This document shows positions 35,225-44,836 of a DNA stretch of 64,000 nucleotides, piece after piece. A program made the position numbers and the translations under genes. Position 1 is the first letter of the stretch, and each line of letters begins with the position of its first letter. The notes under the pieces are model-generated. The model was not told where the DNA came from and made no database searches. It was given only the letters and a program-made list of their open reading frames with translations. Origin of the DNA: Hyphomicrobiales bacterium (GTDB taxonomy: Bacteria > Pseudomonadota > Alphaproteobacteria > Rhizobiales > RI-29); contig WGLQ01000019.1 of the NCBI GenBank assembly GCA_016125495.1, forward strand, positions 83,827-147,826, in the 5' to 3' direction.

Positions 35225-36859
35225 TCAGGCGCTCGAAGCCGCGCCATCGTCCTTGCCAGTCGGCAGAAGAGCACCGGAAAGCGCCTCGGTGATGAGCCGG
35301 CGCGTTTCGTCGCGACCATAGAGCGCGATGAACGAGCCGAAGCGTGGCCCTTGCTCGGCACCGAGGAGAACTTCGTAGAGGGCGCCGAACCAGTCGCGCA
35401 GATTGGCGAAGGGGTGCGCCTTTCCGACCTCGTAGACGAGGTTCTGGTAGGTTTCCGCGTCGGCGTTCACCGGGGCATCCGCGAGCCGGGCTTCGAGGTC
35501 GGCGAGGGCCGTGCGCTCCAGATCGGTCGGGGCGCGGTGGCGCTTCTTGGGGCGGATGCGTTCGGCATAATAGGCGATGGCATAGCCGGCGAGCGCATCG
35601 AGGTGCGGCTCGCTCTCGGGCGAGGCGCCCGGTGCATAGCGGCGAATAAAGCCCCAGAGCACGTCCTTGTCGTTCGCGTTCGCGGCGCCGACGAGATTGA
35701 GGAGAAGATTGAAGCTGACCGGCGTGGTGGCGGCCGGCGGCGGTCCGCTGTGGATGTGCCAGGTCGGATTGGCGAGACGTGCGCCTTCGTCCTGGCCGGG
35801 GAAAGCCGCGACGTGCTGGAAATATTCATCTACCGCGCGCGGGATCACGTCGATGTAGAGGCGCTTTGCCACCCGGGGCTTCTGGAACATGAAGAGCGCG
35901 AGGCTTTCGGGGGAGGCGAACCGTAGCCATTCGTCGACAGTGATCCCGTTGCCGATGGACTTCGAAATCTTCTCTCCCTTCTCGTCGAGGAACAGTTCGT
36001 AGACGTACTGGACCGGCGGCTCGGCGCCGAGGATGCGCGTGATCGCCGAATAGATCGGGGCGTTGGTCTGATGGTCCTTTCCGAACATTTCGAAATCGAC
36101 GCCGAGGGCGGCCCACCGCATCCCGAAGTCGGGCTTCCACTGCAGCTTGGTGCGCCCTCCGGTGACCTCGAGGGTGACGTCGGTGCCGTCCTCGTCAGCG
36201 AAGGTGATCGTGCCCTTGCCCGGGTCGATGGCCTTCATCGGCACGTAGAGGACGCGGCCGGTCGTCGGGGAGATCGGCAGGAAGGGGCTGTAGGTGCGGC
36301 GCCGCTCCTCGCCGAGGGTCGGCAGCATGACCGCCATGATCTCGTCGTAGCGTTCGAGGGCGCGCAGCAGCATCTCGTCGAAGCGGCCGGAGCGGTAGAG
36401 CTGAGTCGCGGAGGCGAATTCGTAGCGAAAGCCGAAATGGTCGAGGAAGGCACGCAGGCGGGCATTCATGTGCGCGCCGTAGCTTTCGTGGGTGCCGAAC
36501 GGGTCGGGCACTTGCGTCAGCGGGCGCTGGAGGTGGGGCACCAGGGCCTGCGGGTTCGGGACATTGTCCGGAACCTTGCGCAGACCGTCCATGTCGTCGG
36601 AGACGCACAGGAGGTGCGTTTCGTGGGCGCCGCCCGTCAGCACCTCGAACGCATGGCGGACCATCGTGGTCCGGGCGACCTCGCCGAAGGTGCCGATGTG
36701 GGGCAATCCGGACGGACCGTAACCGGTCTCGAAGAGGACGGGCCGGCCGCCGCGCCCGGGTCGTTCGACGCGATCGCGCAGGCGCCGCGCCTCCTCGAAC
36801 GGCCAAGCCTTGCACTGTTCGGCCGCCTCTCGCTGCGCCTTCGTCACGTCGTTCGCCAT
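35225..36859 (-). CDS. lysK: lysyl-tRNA synthetase, class I
   Basis: 544 aa. Class I LysRS, the archaeal-type enzyme used by many Alphaproteobacteria instead of class II LysS. HIGH-like HIGT is at residues 54-57 ([11 protein letters not shown]) and the KMSKS-like KISKS is in [33 protein letters not shown] is typical of the class. The ATG at 36859 is preceded by AAGAGAA. The frame continues 57 codons upstream without similarity. It is convergent with the DUF262 gene, with only 8 bases between the stops. Confidence 0.97.
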   Translation of the reverse strand: MANDVTKAQREAAEQCKAWPFEEARRLRDRVERPGRGGRPVLFETGYGPSGLPHIGTFGEVARTTMVRHAFEVLTGGAHETHLLCVSDDMDGLRKVPDNVPNPQALVPHLQRPLTQVPDPFGTHESYGAHMNARLRAFLDHFGFRYEFASATQLYRSGRFDEMLLRALERYDEIMAVMLPTLGEERRRTYSPFLPISPTTGRVLYVPMKAIDPGKGTITFADEDGTDVTLEVTGGRTKLQWKPDFGMRWAALGVDFEMFGKDHQTNAPIYSAITRILGAEPPVQYVYELFLDEKGEKISKSIGNGITVDEWLRFASPESLALFMFQKPRVAKRLYIDVIPRAVDEYFQHVAAFPGQDEGARLANPTWHIHSGPPPAATTPVSFNLLLNLVGAANANDKDVLWGFIRRYAPGASPESEPHLDALAGYAIAYYAERIRPKKRHRAPTDLERTALADLEARLADAPVNADAETYQNLVYEVGKAHPFANLRDWFGALYEVLLGAEQGPRFGSFIALYGRDETRRLITEALSGALLPTGKDDGAASSA

Positions 36860-37242
36860 CGCTCGAATTCTCTTGGAACGGCTGGTTCGGCACGCGGAGC
36901 GCAAGCCGTCGGCCATGTCTGTTCGCGGCAACCTATGCGGCTTCGACCCGCGACGCCAGCTCACCCTGATCGTGCCATCGCGCGGCGGCCGGGGATCGGG
37001 CGAACGCAAGTCCGTTGCATGGTGCGGCAAGGTCCTTAGGGATGGGGGCCGGCGCCGTCAATGCGGGTCGGGGACGGCGAGCGACAAGGTTGCCCGGGTT
37101 GACGAAATCTCCTAGACGTCACGGCAAGTGGCAGGGGGTTCCGCGGCCCTCCACGGGCGAGCAACCGCGGGAATACCGCCGGGGGCCTCGTGGGCTTCGT
37201 TTCCTTGCCGGCGCACACAACCAGCCGCATCGAGGACGGACC
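36860..37242. other. intergenic region between lysK and the TerB-like gene
   Basis: 383 bases between divergent genes. A possible plus-strand promoter is TTGCCC (37090) and TAGACG (37113), 17 bases apart. No conserved protein, hairpin or repeat is evident. Confidence 0.4.
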
Positions 37243-37656
37243 ATGCCCTATGAACTCAGCACGCACGAGGCCCTGATCTACGTCATGGTGACGATGTCGG
37301 CCGTGGATCGGAACATGGGCGACGAGGAGTTGGCGCGCATCGGGTCGATCGTCAACGACCTGCCGGCCTTCCACGGCTTCGATGCCGACGGGCTCATCGC
37401 CATCGCACAGACCTGTGGCGAGCGGCTCTCGGCGGAATCCGGGCTCGACACGGTGCTCGCGAGCATCGCGCAAGCACTGCCCAAGCGGATGCACGAAACG
37501 GCCTATGCGCTGGCCGTCGAAGTTGCTGCCGCCGACCTCGAAATCCGCCAAGAGGAGCTTCGCTTCCTCGCGATGCTTCGCGACAGGCTCCATCTCGACA
37601 AGCTCATCGTTGCCGCGCTCGAGCGTGGCGCGCGCGCGCGGTATCAGACCGCATAG
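37243..37656 (+). CDS. TerB-like tellurite resistance domain protein
   Basis: 137 aa, all helical. MSAVDRNMGDEELARIGSIV and the late VAAADLEIRQEELRFLAMLRDRL repeat the acidic D-x-E pattern of TerB, a metal-binding fold. A GAGGACGG ribosome site lies upstream. The standalone form is common and does not by itself imply tellurite resistance. Confidence 0.82.
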   Translation: MPYELSTHEALIYVMVTMSAVDRNMGDEELARIGSIVNDLPAFHGFDADGLIAIAQTCGERLSAESGLDTVLASIAQALPKRMHETAYALAVEVAAADLEIRQEELRFLAMLRDRLHLDKLIVAALERGARARYQTA

Positions 37657-37706
37657 TCGGTGGCGGCGAACGGATGTGACCGGGCTGGCAAACGCACGAG
37701 ACCGAA

Positions 37707-38339
37707 ATGGCCGAGTACACGCTGCATTGCTTTGCCCAGTCGGGTAACGCCTACAAGGTGGCGCTGATGCTGGCGCTGACCGGTGCCGATTGGCAGGCTC
37801 GCTTTGTCGATTATTTCGGTGGCGAAACGCGCGGCGAGGCGTTCCGCAAGCTCAACCCGATGGGCGAAGTGCCGGTGCTCGAGCATGGCGAGCGCGTGCT
37901 GACCCAGTCGGGGGTGATGCTCGACTATCTCGCTGGCCAGACAGGACGCTTCGGGGCGCGCAGCGCCGACGAGGGACGGGAAATCCTGCGCTGGCTGCTG
38001 TGGGACAACCACAAGCTGACGAGCTACACCGCGACCTATCGCTTCCTCGGCCGGTTCGCGCCGGGCGCCTCGCCGGAGGTCATCGCCTTCTTCGGGCAGC
38101 GGGCTCGCACGGCCTGGGACGTGCTCGAGCAGCAGCTCGCGGGCCGCACCTTCCTGGTTGGCGAGCGCCCGACCATCGCCGACCTCTCGGCCTGCGGCTA
38201 TCTCTATTTCGACGACGAGATCGGCGTCGACTGGGGCGAGTTCCCGAACGTGCTGGCGTGGCTCGAGCGGATCAGATCGCTCGAGGGCTGGCGTCATCCC
38301 TACGATCTGATGCCTGGCCAGCCGGTGGGGGCCACCTGA
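37707..38339 (+). CDS. glutathione S-transferase family protein
   Basis: 210 aa. Thioredoxin-like N-domain with the cis-Pro in GEVPVLEHGERVLTQSGVML and the glutathione-binding region QSGNAYKVALML. The helical C-domain begins at about residue 90 and includes GERPTIADLSACGYLYF. It most likely conjugates or reduces small electrophiles in the cytosol; class and substrate are not clear. 50 bases after the TerB-like gene. Confidence 0.92.
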   Translation: MAEYTLHCFAQSGNAYKVALMLALTGADWQARFVDYFGGETRGEAFRKLNPMGEVPVLEHGERVLTQSGVMLDYLAGQTGRFGARSADEGREILRWLLWDNHKLTSYTATYRFLGRFAPGASPEVIAFFGQRARTAWDVLEQQLAGRTFLVGERPTIADLSACGYLYFDDEIGVDWGEFPNVLAWLERIRSLEGWRHPYDLMPGQPVGAT

Positions 38340-38363
38340 GAGGAGGTCCCGGCTTCCGCGCGA

Positions 38364-38939
38364 TCAGGCAGCGTTGACGATGCGGCTCTGGATGTCGAGT
38401 ACGGCCACCATGAAGGCGTGCTGATCCTCGATCGCCTCCTCGAACAGGGAAATGTAGCTCGGCGTGGTCGGCACGATGTCGCCGATGACATCGCCGTACT
38501 CGAAACGCAGGACCGCGTCGTGCTTGCGCGCGACCTTCTGCATGGCGATGTTGTCGGCAAGGCAGGTCACGTAAAGATGGGCTACGCCTCGGTTGCGGGC
38601 AGCCCGGATGACGCGGCCCATCAGTTCCGTGCCGATGCCATGACCGCGCCAAGCCGTTTCGACCGAGAATGCGCCCTCGGCCTCCTTGCCCCAGGCGATG
38701 CCGAGCTTGCGCAATTCGGCGACCGCACGCAGCTCGCCATCCTCGAAATAGCCGTAGGTCACGCCGGACGTATCACTGAGGCTCGCGGCGTACTCGCGCA
38801 AGAATGCATTGGAGACACTGTGGCCGAAGCGAAGGCGTCTACCCTCGAGGTCGAGCCGCAACAGATGTGCCTCGAAACGGGACTTCTCATGGGCCCAGAG
38901 CTTTCGGATGAAGCCGGAGCCGAAGGCGATCTCTGACAT
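38364..38939 (-). CDS. GNAT family N-acetyltransferase
   Basis: 191 aa from the ATG at 38939, which has GAGG seven bases upstream; Met codons at 38954 and 38987 lack such a site. The acetyl-CoA motif ETAWRGHGIGTELMGRVIRAAR is followed by the V/L motif HLYVTCLADNIAMQKVARKH. Substrate unknown. Convergent with the GST gene (24 bases). Confidence 0.88.
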   Translation of the reverse strand: MSEIAFGSGFIRKLWAHEKSRFEAHLLRLDLEGRRLRFGHSVSNAFLREYAASLSDTSGVTYGYFEDGELRAVAELRKLGIAWGKEAEGAFSVETAWRGHGIGTELMGRVIRAARNRGVAHLYVTCLADNIAMQKVARKHDAVLRFEYGDVIGDIVPTTPSYISLFEEAIEDQHAFMVAVLDIQSRIVNAA

Positions 38940-39138
38940 GTCGCGCCTCTTCATGTATGGCTGGCCGACGACGGTTGTGCGCTGCACATGAAACTAGTGA
39001 CCAGATTGCTGCATTGCAATATGAGCAAGCGAGATGTCCGGATCGTGACGCAGGCAGCCAGACCAAAGGCATAGTTGTCATGCGTGGCCGGCAGGTGTCG
39101 TGTGGTGCCGGGGCGGAGCCGGCCGGGGTCGACGGACG

Positions 39139-40248
39139 ATGAACGAGACGGTGCTCGAGAGTTATCGCCGGCTGGTGCGCGAGGGTCGGCTCGACCACGA
39201 TCCAGCCCAGTTGCGTGCCGTCGAGGAGCTGCATCTGCTGGCTCGCCGCCTCGAGAGCCACGAGCGCTCGGGTGCCTCCTGGTTCTCCTCTCTGGCGCGG
39301 CGCCGCCCGGAGCCTCCCAAGGGGCTCTACATGTTCGGCGGGGTCGGTCGTGGCAAGACGATGCTGATGGACCTCTTCCATTCGAGGGTGCCGGTTGCCT
39401 CCAAGCAGCGTTGGCATTTCCATGCGTTCATGCGCGATGTGCACGAGCGCATAAGGGTGCGGCGCAGCACGTCGAACGGCGATCCGCTGGCGTTCGTCGG
39501 GGCGCAGATCGCCGAGCGCGGGCGGTTGCTCTGCCTCGACGAGTTCCAGGTCACGGACATTACCGACGCGATGCTGCTCGGTCGCTTGTTCGAAGCGCTG
39601 TTGGACAACGACGCCGTGATGGTGGCCACGTCGAATACGGCGCCGCGCGACCTTTATGAGAACGGCCTCAACAGGCAGCTCTTCCTGCCGTTCATCGAGC
39701 GGCTGGAGGCGAGCCTCGAGGTGCTCGAGCTCGATTCGCCGACCGACTACAGGTTGCGCAAGCTCGCCAGCGCGCCGCGCTACTTCAATCCGCTCGGAGC
39801 TCGAACGAGCGCACAGCTCCGCCAGGCGTGGCAGGGTCTCACGGGGGTCGAGCGGGGCGCGCCCGAGGTGTTGAAGGTCGCCGGGCGGGACGTCGTGGTG
39901 CCCGAGGCGCACGACGGTGTGGCGTTCATGCAGTTTGCCGACCTCTTCGAAAAGCCGCTCGGAGCGGGCGACTATCTCGCAATGGCGGCGCGATACCATA
40001 CGATCATTCTCGACGGCGTGCCGCGCCTCGGGCCGGAGAGGCGCAACGAGGCGCGCCGCCTCATCACGTTCGTCGACGCCCTCTACGACAATGGCGTGCG
40101 GCTGGTCGTCGGGGCCGATGGGGAGCCGGACGAACTCTATCAGGCGGGCGATGGCGCCGACGCCTTCGCAAGAACCTCGTCGCGGCTCATCGAAATGCGC
40201 AGTGACAGCTATCTGGAGACCGAGCGGCGGGCCGGACGTGTCTCCTGA
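39139..40248 (+). CDS. zapE: cell division protein ZapE (AFG1-like ATPase)
   Basis: 369 aa. AAA-type ATPase that associates with FtsZ at the division site in E. coli; the mitochondrial relative is AFG1/LACE1. Walker A GGVGRGKT at residues 67-74, Walker B LLCLDEFQVTD, sensor VMVATSNTAP. The late FADLFEKPLGAGDYLAMA and RFVDALYDN-like segment (ITFVDALYDNGVRL) are ZapE-specific. Precedes mdh and the TCA cluster, as is common in Alphaproteobacteria. Confidence 0.95.
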   Translation: MNETVLESYRRLVREGRLDHDPAQLRAVEELHLLARRLESHERSGASWFSSLARRRPEPPKGLYMFGGVGRGKTMLMDLFHSRVPVASKQRWHFHAFMRDVHERIRVRRSTSNGDPLAFVGAQIAERGRLLCLDEFQVTDITDAMLLGRLFEALLDNDAVMVATSNTAPRDLYENGLNRQLFLPFIERLEASLEVLELDSPTDYRLRKLASAPRYFNPLGARTSAQLRQAWQGLTGVERGAPEVLKVAGRDVVVPEAHDGVAFMQFADLFEKPLGAGDYLAMAARYHTIILDGVPRLGPERRNEARRLITFVDALYDNGVRLVVGADGEPDELYQAGDGADAFARTSSRLIEMRSDSYLETERRAGRVS

Positions 40249-40256
40249 GACGATCC

Positions 40257-40279
40257 GGCCGGCGGCATGGCCGCCGGCC
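40257..40279. terminator. GC-rich hairpin after zapE
   Basis: A 10-bp perfect stem (GGCCGGCGGC / GCCGCCGGCC) with a 3-base loop, nine bases after the zapE stop. Its position suggests transcription termination of zapE, although no T run follows. Confidence 0.5.
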
Positions 40280-40315
40280 GTCACGCGGTGCACTTGCATG
40301 AAACCAGGCTGAAGG

Positions 40316-40335
40316 CCGGCGCCCGTGGGCGCCGG
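40316..40335 (-). terminator. hairpin downstream of the 51-codon gene
   Basis: An 8-bp stem (CCGGCGCC / GGCGCCGG) with a CGTG loop, 15 bases past the stop of the minus-strand small gene. It fits a terminator for that gene; together with the hairpin at 40257 it separates it from zapE. Confidence 0.45.
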
Positions 40336-40350
40336 AAGGGTTCAGCTCGT

Positions 40351-40506
40351 TCAACGGCTGGGTTTGCCGCCGGTGCCACCGGTGCCGCTCTTGCCGCCGG
40401 TCTGCGGCGAAACGGGAGTCGGCTTTCCGGTTGGGCCACCCGTCGAAGCGGGTTTGGCTCCCGTCTGCGGTTTGGACGGGCCGGAGGGCGAACCTGGCTT
40501 GTTCAT
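40351..40506 (-). CDS. 51-residue Gly/Pro/Lys/Thr-rich small protein
   Basis: 51 aa beginning MNKPGSPSGPSKPQTG and ending GGTGGKPSR. The ATG at 40506 has an AGGAG eight to nine bases upstream, and a hairpin follows the stop, so it has its own translation and termination signals. The composition is basic, without hydrophobic residues, and surely disordered. No family is recognised. It lies alone between zapE and mdh on the opposite strand. Confidence 0.5.
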   Translation of the reverse strand: MNKPGSPSGPSKPQTGAKPASTGGPTGKPTPVSPQTGGKSGTGGTGGKPSR

Positions 40507-41790
<1,284 letters not shown>

Positions 41791-41892
41791 CGCCGGGTCG
41801 GCATGGTCGCCGCGCGAAAACGGCAGTAGACGCCAAGTCGGACGTGGTATACCAGATGCCAAGAGCGTCCTGACGCGACGGGAGGAGCGACG

Positions 41893-43089
41893 GTGAACAT
41901 TCACGAGTATCAGGCCAAAGCCGTGCTCCGGTCGTTCGGCGTTGCGACCGGCGAGGGGCATCCGGCGTTCACGCCGGATGAGGCGGTCGAAGCGGCGCGC
42001 AAGCTGGCCGGGCCGGTCTATGTGGTCAAGGCGCAGATCCACGCCGGCGGGCGTGGCAAGGGCCGGTTCAAGGAGACGGCAGCCGGCGACAAGGGCGGTG
42101 TGCGCGTCGTGCGCTCCGTGGAAGACGTCCGCCGGGCCGCCGAGGAAATGCTCGGGCATACGCTGGTCACGCACCAGACGGGACCCGACGGTCGCAAGGT
42201 GCAGCGGCTCTACATCGAACAGGGCTCGGCGATCGCACGCGAACTCTATCTCTCGGTGCTGGTCGACCGGGTGACCTCGCGCGTCGCGTTCATCTCCTCC
42301 ACCGAGGGCGGCATGGACATCGAGAAGGTGGCGCACGAAACGCCCGAAAAGATCCACACCATGACGGTCGATCCGGCAACCGGGATCATGCCGTTCCATG
42401 GGCGGCAGATCGCCTTCGCGCTCGGTCTCGAAGGCGACCAAGTCAAGCAGTGCGGGCGCCTTATCGGCAACCTCTACCGCGCTTTCACCGAAACGGACAT
42501 GTCGCTGCTGGAGATCAACCCGCTGATCGTCACCGAGGCCGGTGATCTCCTCTGCCTCGATGCCAAGGTGAACTTCGATTCCAACTCGCTGCACCGTCAC
42601 AAGGACATCGTCGGACTGCGCGACAAGGCCGAAGAAGATCCGACCGAACTGGCGGCATCGGAGTTCGACCTCAACTACATCAAGCTCGACGGCAAGATCG
42701 GCTGCATGGTGAACGGCGCCGGTCTCGCGATGGCGACCATGGACATCATCAAGCTCTATGGTTCGGAGCCTGCGAATTTCTTGGATGTCGGCGGCGGCGC
42801 CAACAAGACGCAGGTGATGAACGCCTTCAAGATCATCCTCTCGGACCCCAACGTCGAGGGCATTCTCGTCAACATCTTCGGCGGCATCATGCGCTGCGAC
42901 ATCATCGCGGAGGGTATCATCGCGGCCGCCAAGGAGATGGCGATATCGGTGCCGCTGGTGGTTCGCCTCGAGGGCACGAACGTCGAACTCGGAAAGCGCA
43001 TCCTCAACGAGAGCGGTCTGGCGATCATCGCGGCCGACAACCTCAACGATGCGGCGCAGAAGATCGTCGCGCAGATCAAGGCTGGCTGA
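41893..43089 (+). CDS. sucC: succinyl-CoA synthetase subunit beta
   Basis: 398 aa. ATP-grasp subunit that forms succinyl-CoA or the reverse with nucleotide triphosphate. [17 protein letters not shown] start, [13 protein letters not shown] nucleotide loop, [20 protein letters not shown] metal site and [16 protein letters not shown] near the C-terminus. Its partner sucD is unusually far away (796 bases), with two small genes between. Confidence 0.97.
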   Translation: MNIHEYQAKAVLRSFGVATGEGHPAFTPDEAVEAARKLAGPVYVVKAQIHAGGRGKGRFKETAAGDKGGVRVVRSVEDVRRAAEEMLGHTLVTHQTGPDGRKVQRLYIEQGSAIARELYLSVLVDRVTSRVAFISSTEGGMDIEKVAHETPEKIHTMTVDPATGIMPFHGRQIAFALGLEGDQVKQCGRLIGNLYRAFTETDMSLLEINPLIVTEAGDLLCLDAKVNFDSNSLHRHKDIVGLRDKAEEDPTELAASEFDLNYIKLDGKIGCMVNGAGLAMATMDIIKLYGSEPANFLDVGGGANKTQVMNAFKIILSDPNVEGILVNIFGGIMRCDIIAEGIIAAAKEMAISVPLVVRLEGTNVELGKRILNESGLAIIAADNLNDAAQKIVAQIKAG

Positions 43090-43162
43090 AGGCTGAACGT
43101 AAAACGATCGAGACCGTCGGCCACGGGCACGACGGTCCGGGAATGGTGGAAGGAATCCCCCC

Positions 43163-43417
43163 ATGTCACAGAACACGTCGAAGATCGTCGAGATCGAGGT
43201 GCCAGAGGATTTGATGCTCCGCGTCGGGCGATTGGCGCGCGCCGAGGATCGGACCGTCACGGAATTCCTCTCGGCCGAAGTGGTGCGGATCGCGCGCGGT
43301 GACGGCGCGGTCGGCGCTGCCGTCGACAAGATGACCGTCAATCCGGGCATGGCGGATTTCCGGATCGGCTGGCGGGGACTGCGCGATCTCGACGCGCCGG
43401 CAGTGTCGCAGGAGTAG
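43163..43417 (+). CDS. small protein with ribbon-helix-helix-like N-terminus, function unknown
   Basis: 84 aa. [29 protein letters not shown] looks like a CopG/Arc-type strand-helix-helix unit (about residues 7-45), after which the chain is less defined. A DNA-binding role or an antitoxin-like role is possible, but no toxin partner is adjacent. It lies 73 bases after sucC and before a membrane-protein gene. Confidence 0.6.
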   Translation: MSQNTSKIVEIEVPEDLMLRVGRLARAEDRTVTEFLSAEVVRIARGDGAVGAAVDKMTVNPGMADFRIGWRGLRDLDAPAVSQE

Positions 43418-43504
43418 CCCGCGCGTCGAGGAATTCGCCCGGGCGAGGTCGATGCGCGATCGCTGTGATCGCAGCGCGGCGAACGTTGCCTGGAGGGCAA
43501 GACG

Positions 43505-43813
43505 ATGGAGCTTGGTGCGCTGATCGACAAGCTGGCGCTGGGGCCAGTGACGACGGCTGTCGGGGTGACGTTGGCGGTGCTCGTGGTGTTGCGGATTTTG
43601 CGCGGCATCTTCGGGTTCTTCGTGACGATCTACCTCCTCATCGGGGTCGTCAGCTACCTCTACTGGATCCACGTCGAAGCCGGACCGCCGCACGGCACGT
43701 TCACCCCGAGCTTCGAGACGGGCTCCGAAATCGCCTACCAGGCGGTCATTGCGGCCGTCGCGATCGTCGGCTGGCCGTTCTGGCCGGTTACGCGGGCTTG
43801 GCTGCTCGGCTGA
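43505..43813 (+). CDS. small integral membrane protein, function unknown
   Basis: 102 aa with three hydrophobic segments: about 15-30, 36-55 ([21 protein letters not shown]) and 78-98 ([20 protein letters not shown]). No family is recognised. It starts 87 bases after the ribbon-helix-helix-like gene, with GGAGG just upstream, and ends 71 bases before sucD. Probably carried on the sucC-sucD transcript. Confidence 0.65.
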   Translation: MELGALIDKLALGPVTTAVGVTLAVLVVLRILRGIFGFFVTIYLLIGVVSYLYWIHVEAGPPHGTFTPSFETGSEIAYQAVIAAVAIVGWPFWPVTRAWLLG

Positions 43814-43884
43814 CGGGCGGCGGGGCCGGAAAAGGAAGTCGGAACAGCAGCCCTCGAGACAGCGCAGGAAGGAACCGGGCGACC

Positions 43885-44760
43885 ATGGCAATTCTCGTCG
43901 ATGCAGGGACCAAGGTGATCTGCCAGGGGATCACCGGAGCGCAGGGCACCTTCCACACCGAGCAAGCCATCGCCTACGGAACGCGGATGGTCGGTGGCGT
44001 AACGCCCGGCAAGGGCGGAACGGAGCATCTCGGCCTGCCCGTGTTCGACACCGTCGGGCAGGCGGTCGAGGCGACCGGTGCCACGGCGAGCGTCATCTAC
44101 GTGCCGCCGCCGTTCGCGGCCGATGCGATCGTCGAGGCGATCGATGCGGAGGTCGCTCTCATCGTCTGCATCACGGAAGGTATTCCGGTGCTGGACATGG
44201 TGCGGGTCAAGCGGGCGCTGTCGGGCTCCAGATCGCGGCTCGTCGGGCCGAACTGTCCGGGCGTCATCACGCCGGATGCCTGCAAGATCGGCATCATGCC
44301 GGGGCACATCCATCGCCGAGGCTCGGTCGGCGTCGTCTCGCGCTCGGGGACGCTGACCTACGAGGCGGTGAAGCAGACGACGGACGCCGGTCTCGGGCAG
44401 TCGACCTGCGTCGGGATCGGTGGCGACCCGGTCAAGGGTACCGAGTTCATCGACGTTCTCGAACTTTTCCTGGCGGACCCGGAGACCCACTCCATCATCA
44501 TGATCGGGGAAATCGGAGGTTCGGCGGAAGAGGCGGCCGCGGATTTCGTCAAGCAGAACAAAGTCAAGAAGCCCATGGTCGGATTCATCGCGGGGGTCAC
44601 GGCCCCGCCCGGCCGGCGCATGGGCCATGCGGGCGCCATCATCTCGGGGGGCAAGGGCGGGGCAGGCGACAAGATCGAGGCGATGCGCTCGGCCGGCATT
44701 CGCGTTTCGCCGTCGCCGGCCTCGCTGGGCACCACGCTTCTCGAAGTCCTCAAGAGTTGA
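43885..44760 (+). CDS. sucD: succinyl-CoA synthetase subunit alpha
   Basis: 291 aa. Binds CoA and carries the phospho-histidine. [29 protein letters not shown] start, [20 protein letters not shown], and the active His in [10 protein letters not shown]. The ATG at 43885 is chosen; the frame is open for 420 bases upstream but that part mirrors the membrane gene. A hairpin follows the stop. Confidence 0.97.
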   Translation: MAILVDAGTKVICQGITGAQGTFHTEQAIAYGTRMVGGVTPGKGGTEHLGLPVFDTVGQAVEATGATASVIYVPPPFAADAIVEAIDAEVALIVCITEGIPVLDMVRVKRALSGSRSRLVGPNCPGVITPDACKIGIMPGHIHRRGSVGVVSRSGTLTYEAVKQTTDAGLGQSTCVGIGGDPVKGTEFIDVLELFLADPETHSIIMIGEIGGSAEEAAADFVKQNKVKKPMVGFIAGVTAPPGRRMGHAGAIISGGKGGAGDKIEAMRSAGIRVSPSPASLGTTLLEVLKS

Positions 44761-44770
44761 CGAGCGTCTA

Positions 44771-44791
44771 GCTTGCGTTCACGCCGCAAGC
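44771..44791 (+). terminator. hairpin between sucD and sucA
   Basis: GCTTGCG and CGCAAGC form a 7-bp stem around a 7-base loop, followed by CAATAATTAG, ten bases after the sucD stop. It may be a partial terminator or an RNA-processing site that separates sucCD from sucAB expression. Confidence 0.35.
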
Positions 44792-44836
44792 CAATAATTA
44801 GTGTGCGGAACCTGAACCAAACCGGAGTTTCGCACC

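Noticed and set aside
37243..37656. Tellurite resistance operon
   Set aside because: Only a single TerB-like gene is present; no terZ/A/C/D/E neighbours are seen, so resistance is not supported.
43163..43417. Toxin-antitoxin pair with the next small gene
   Set aside because: The downstream product is a multi-pass membrane protein with no toxin features and an 87-base gap, unlike typical overlapping TA genes.
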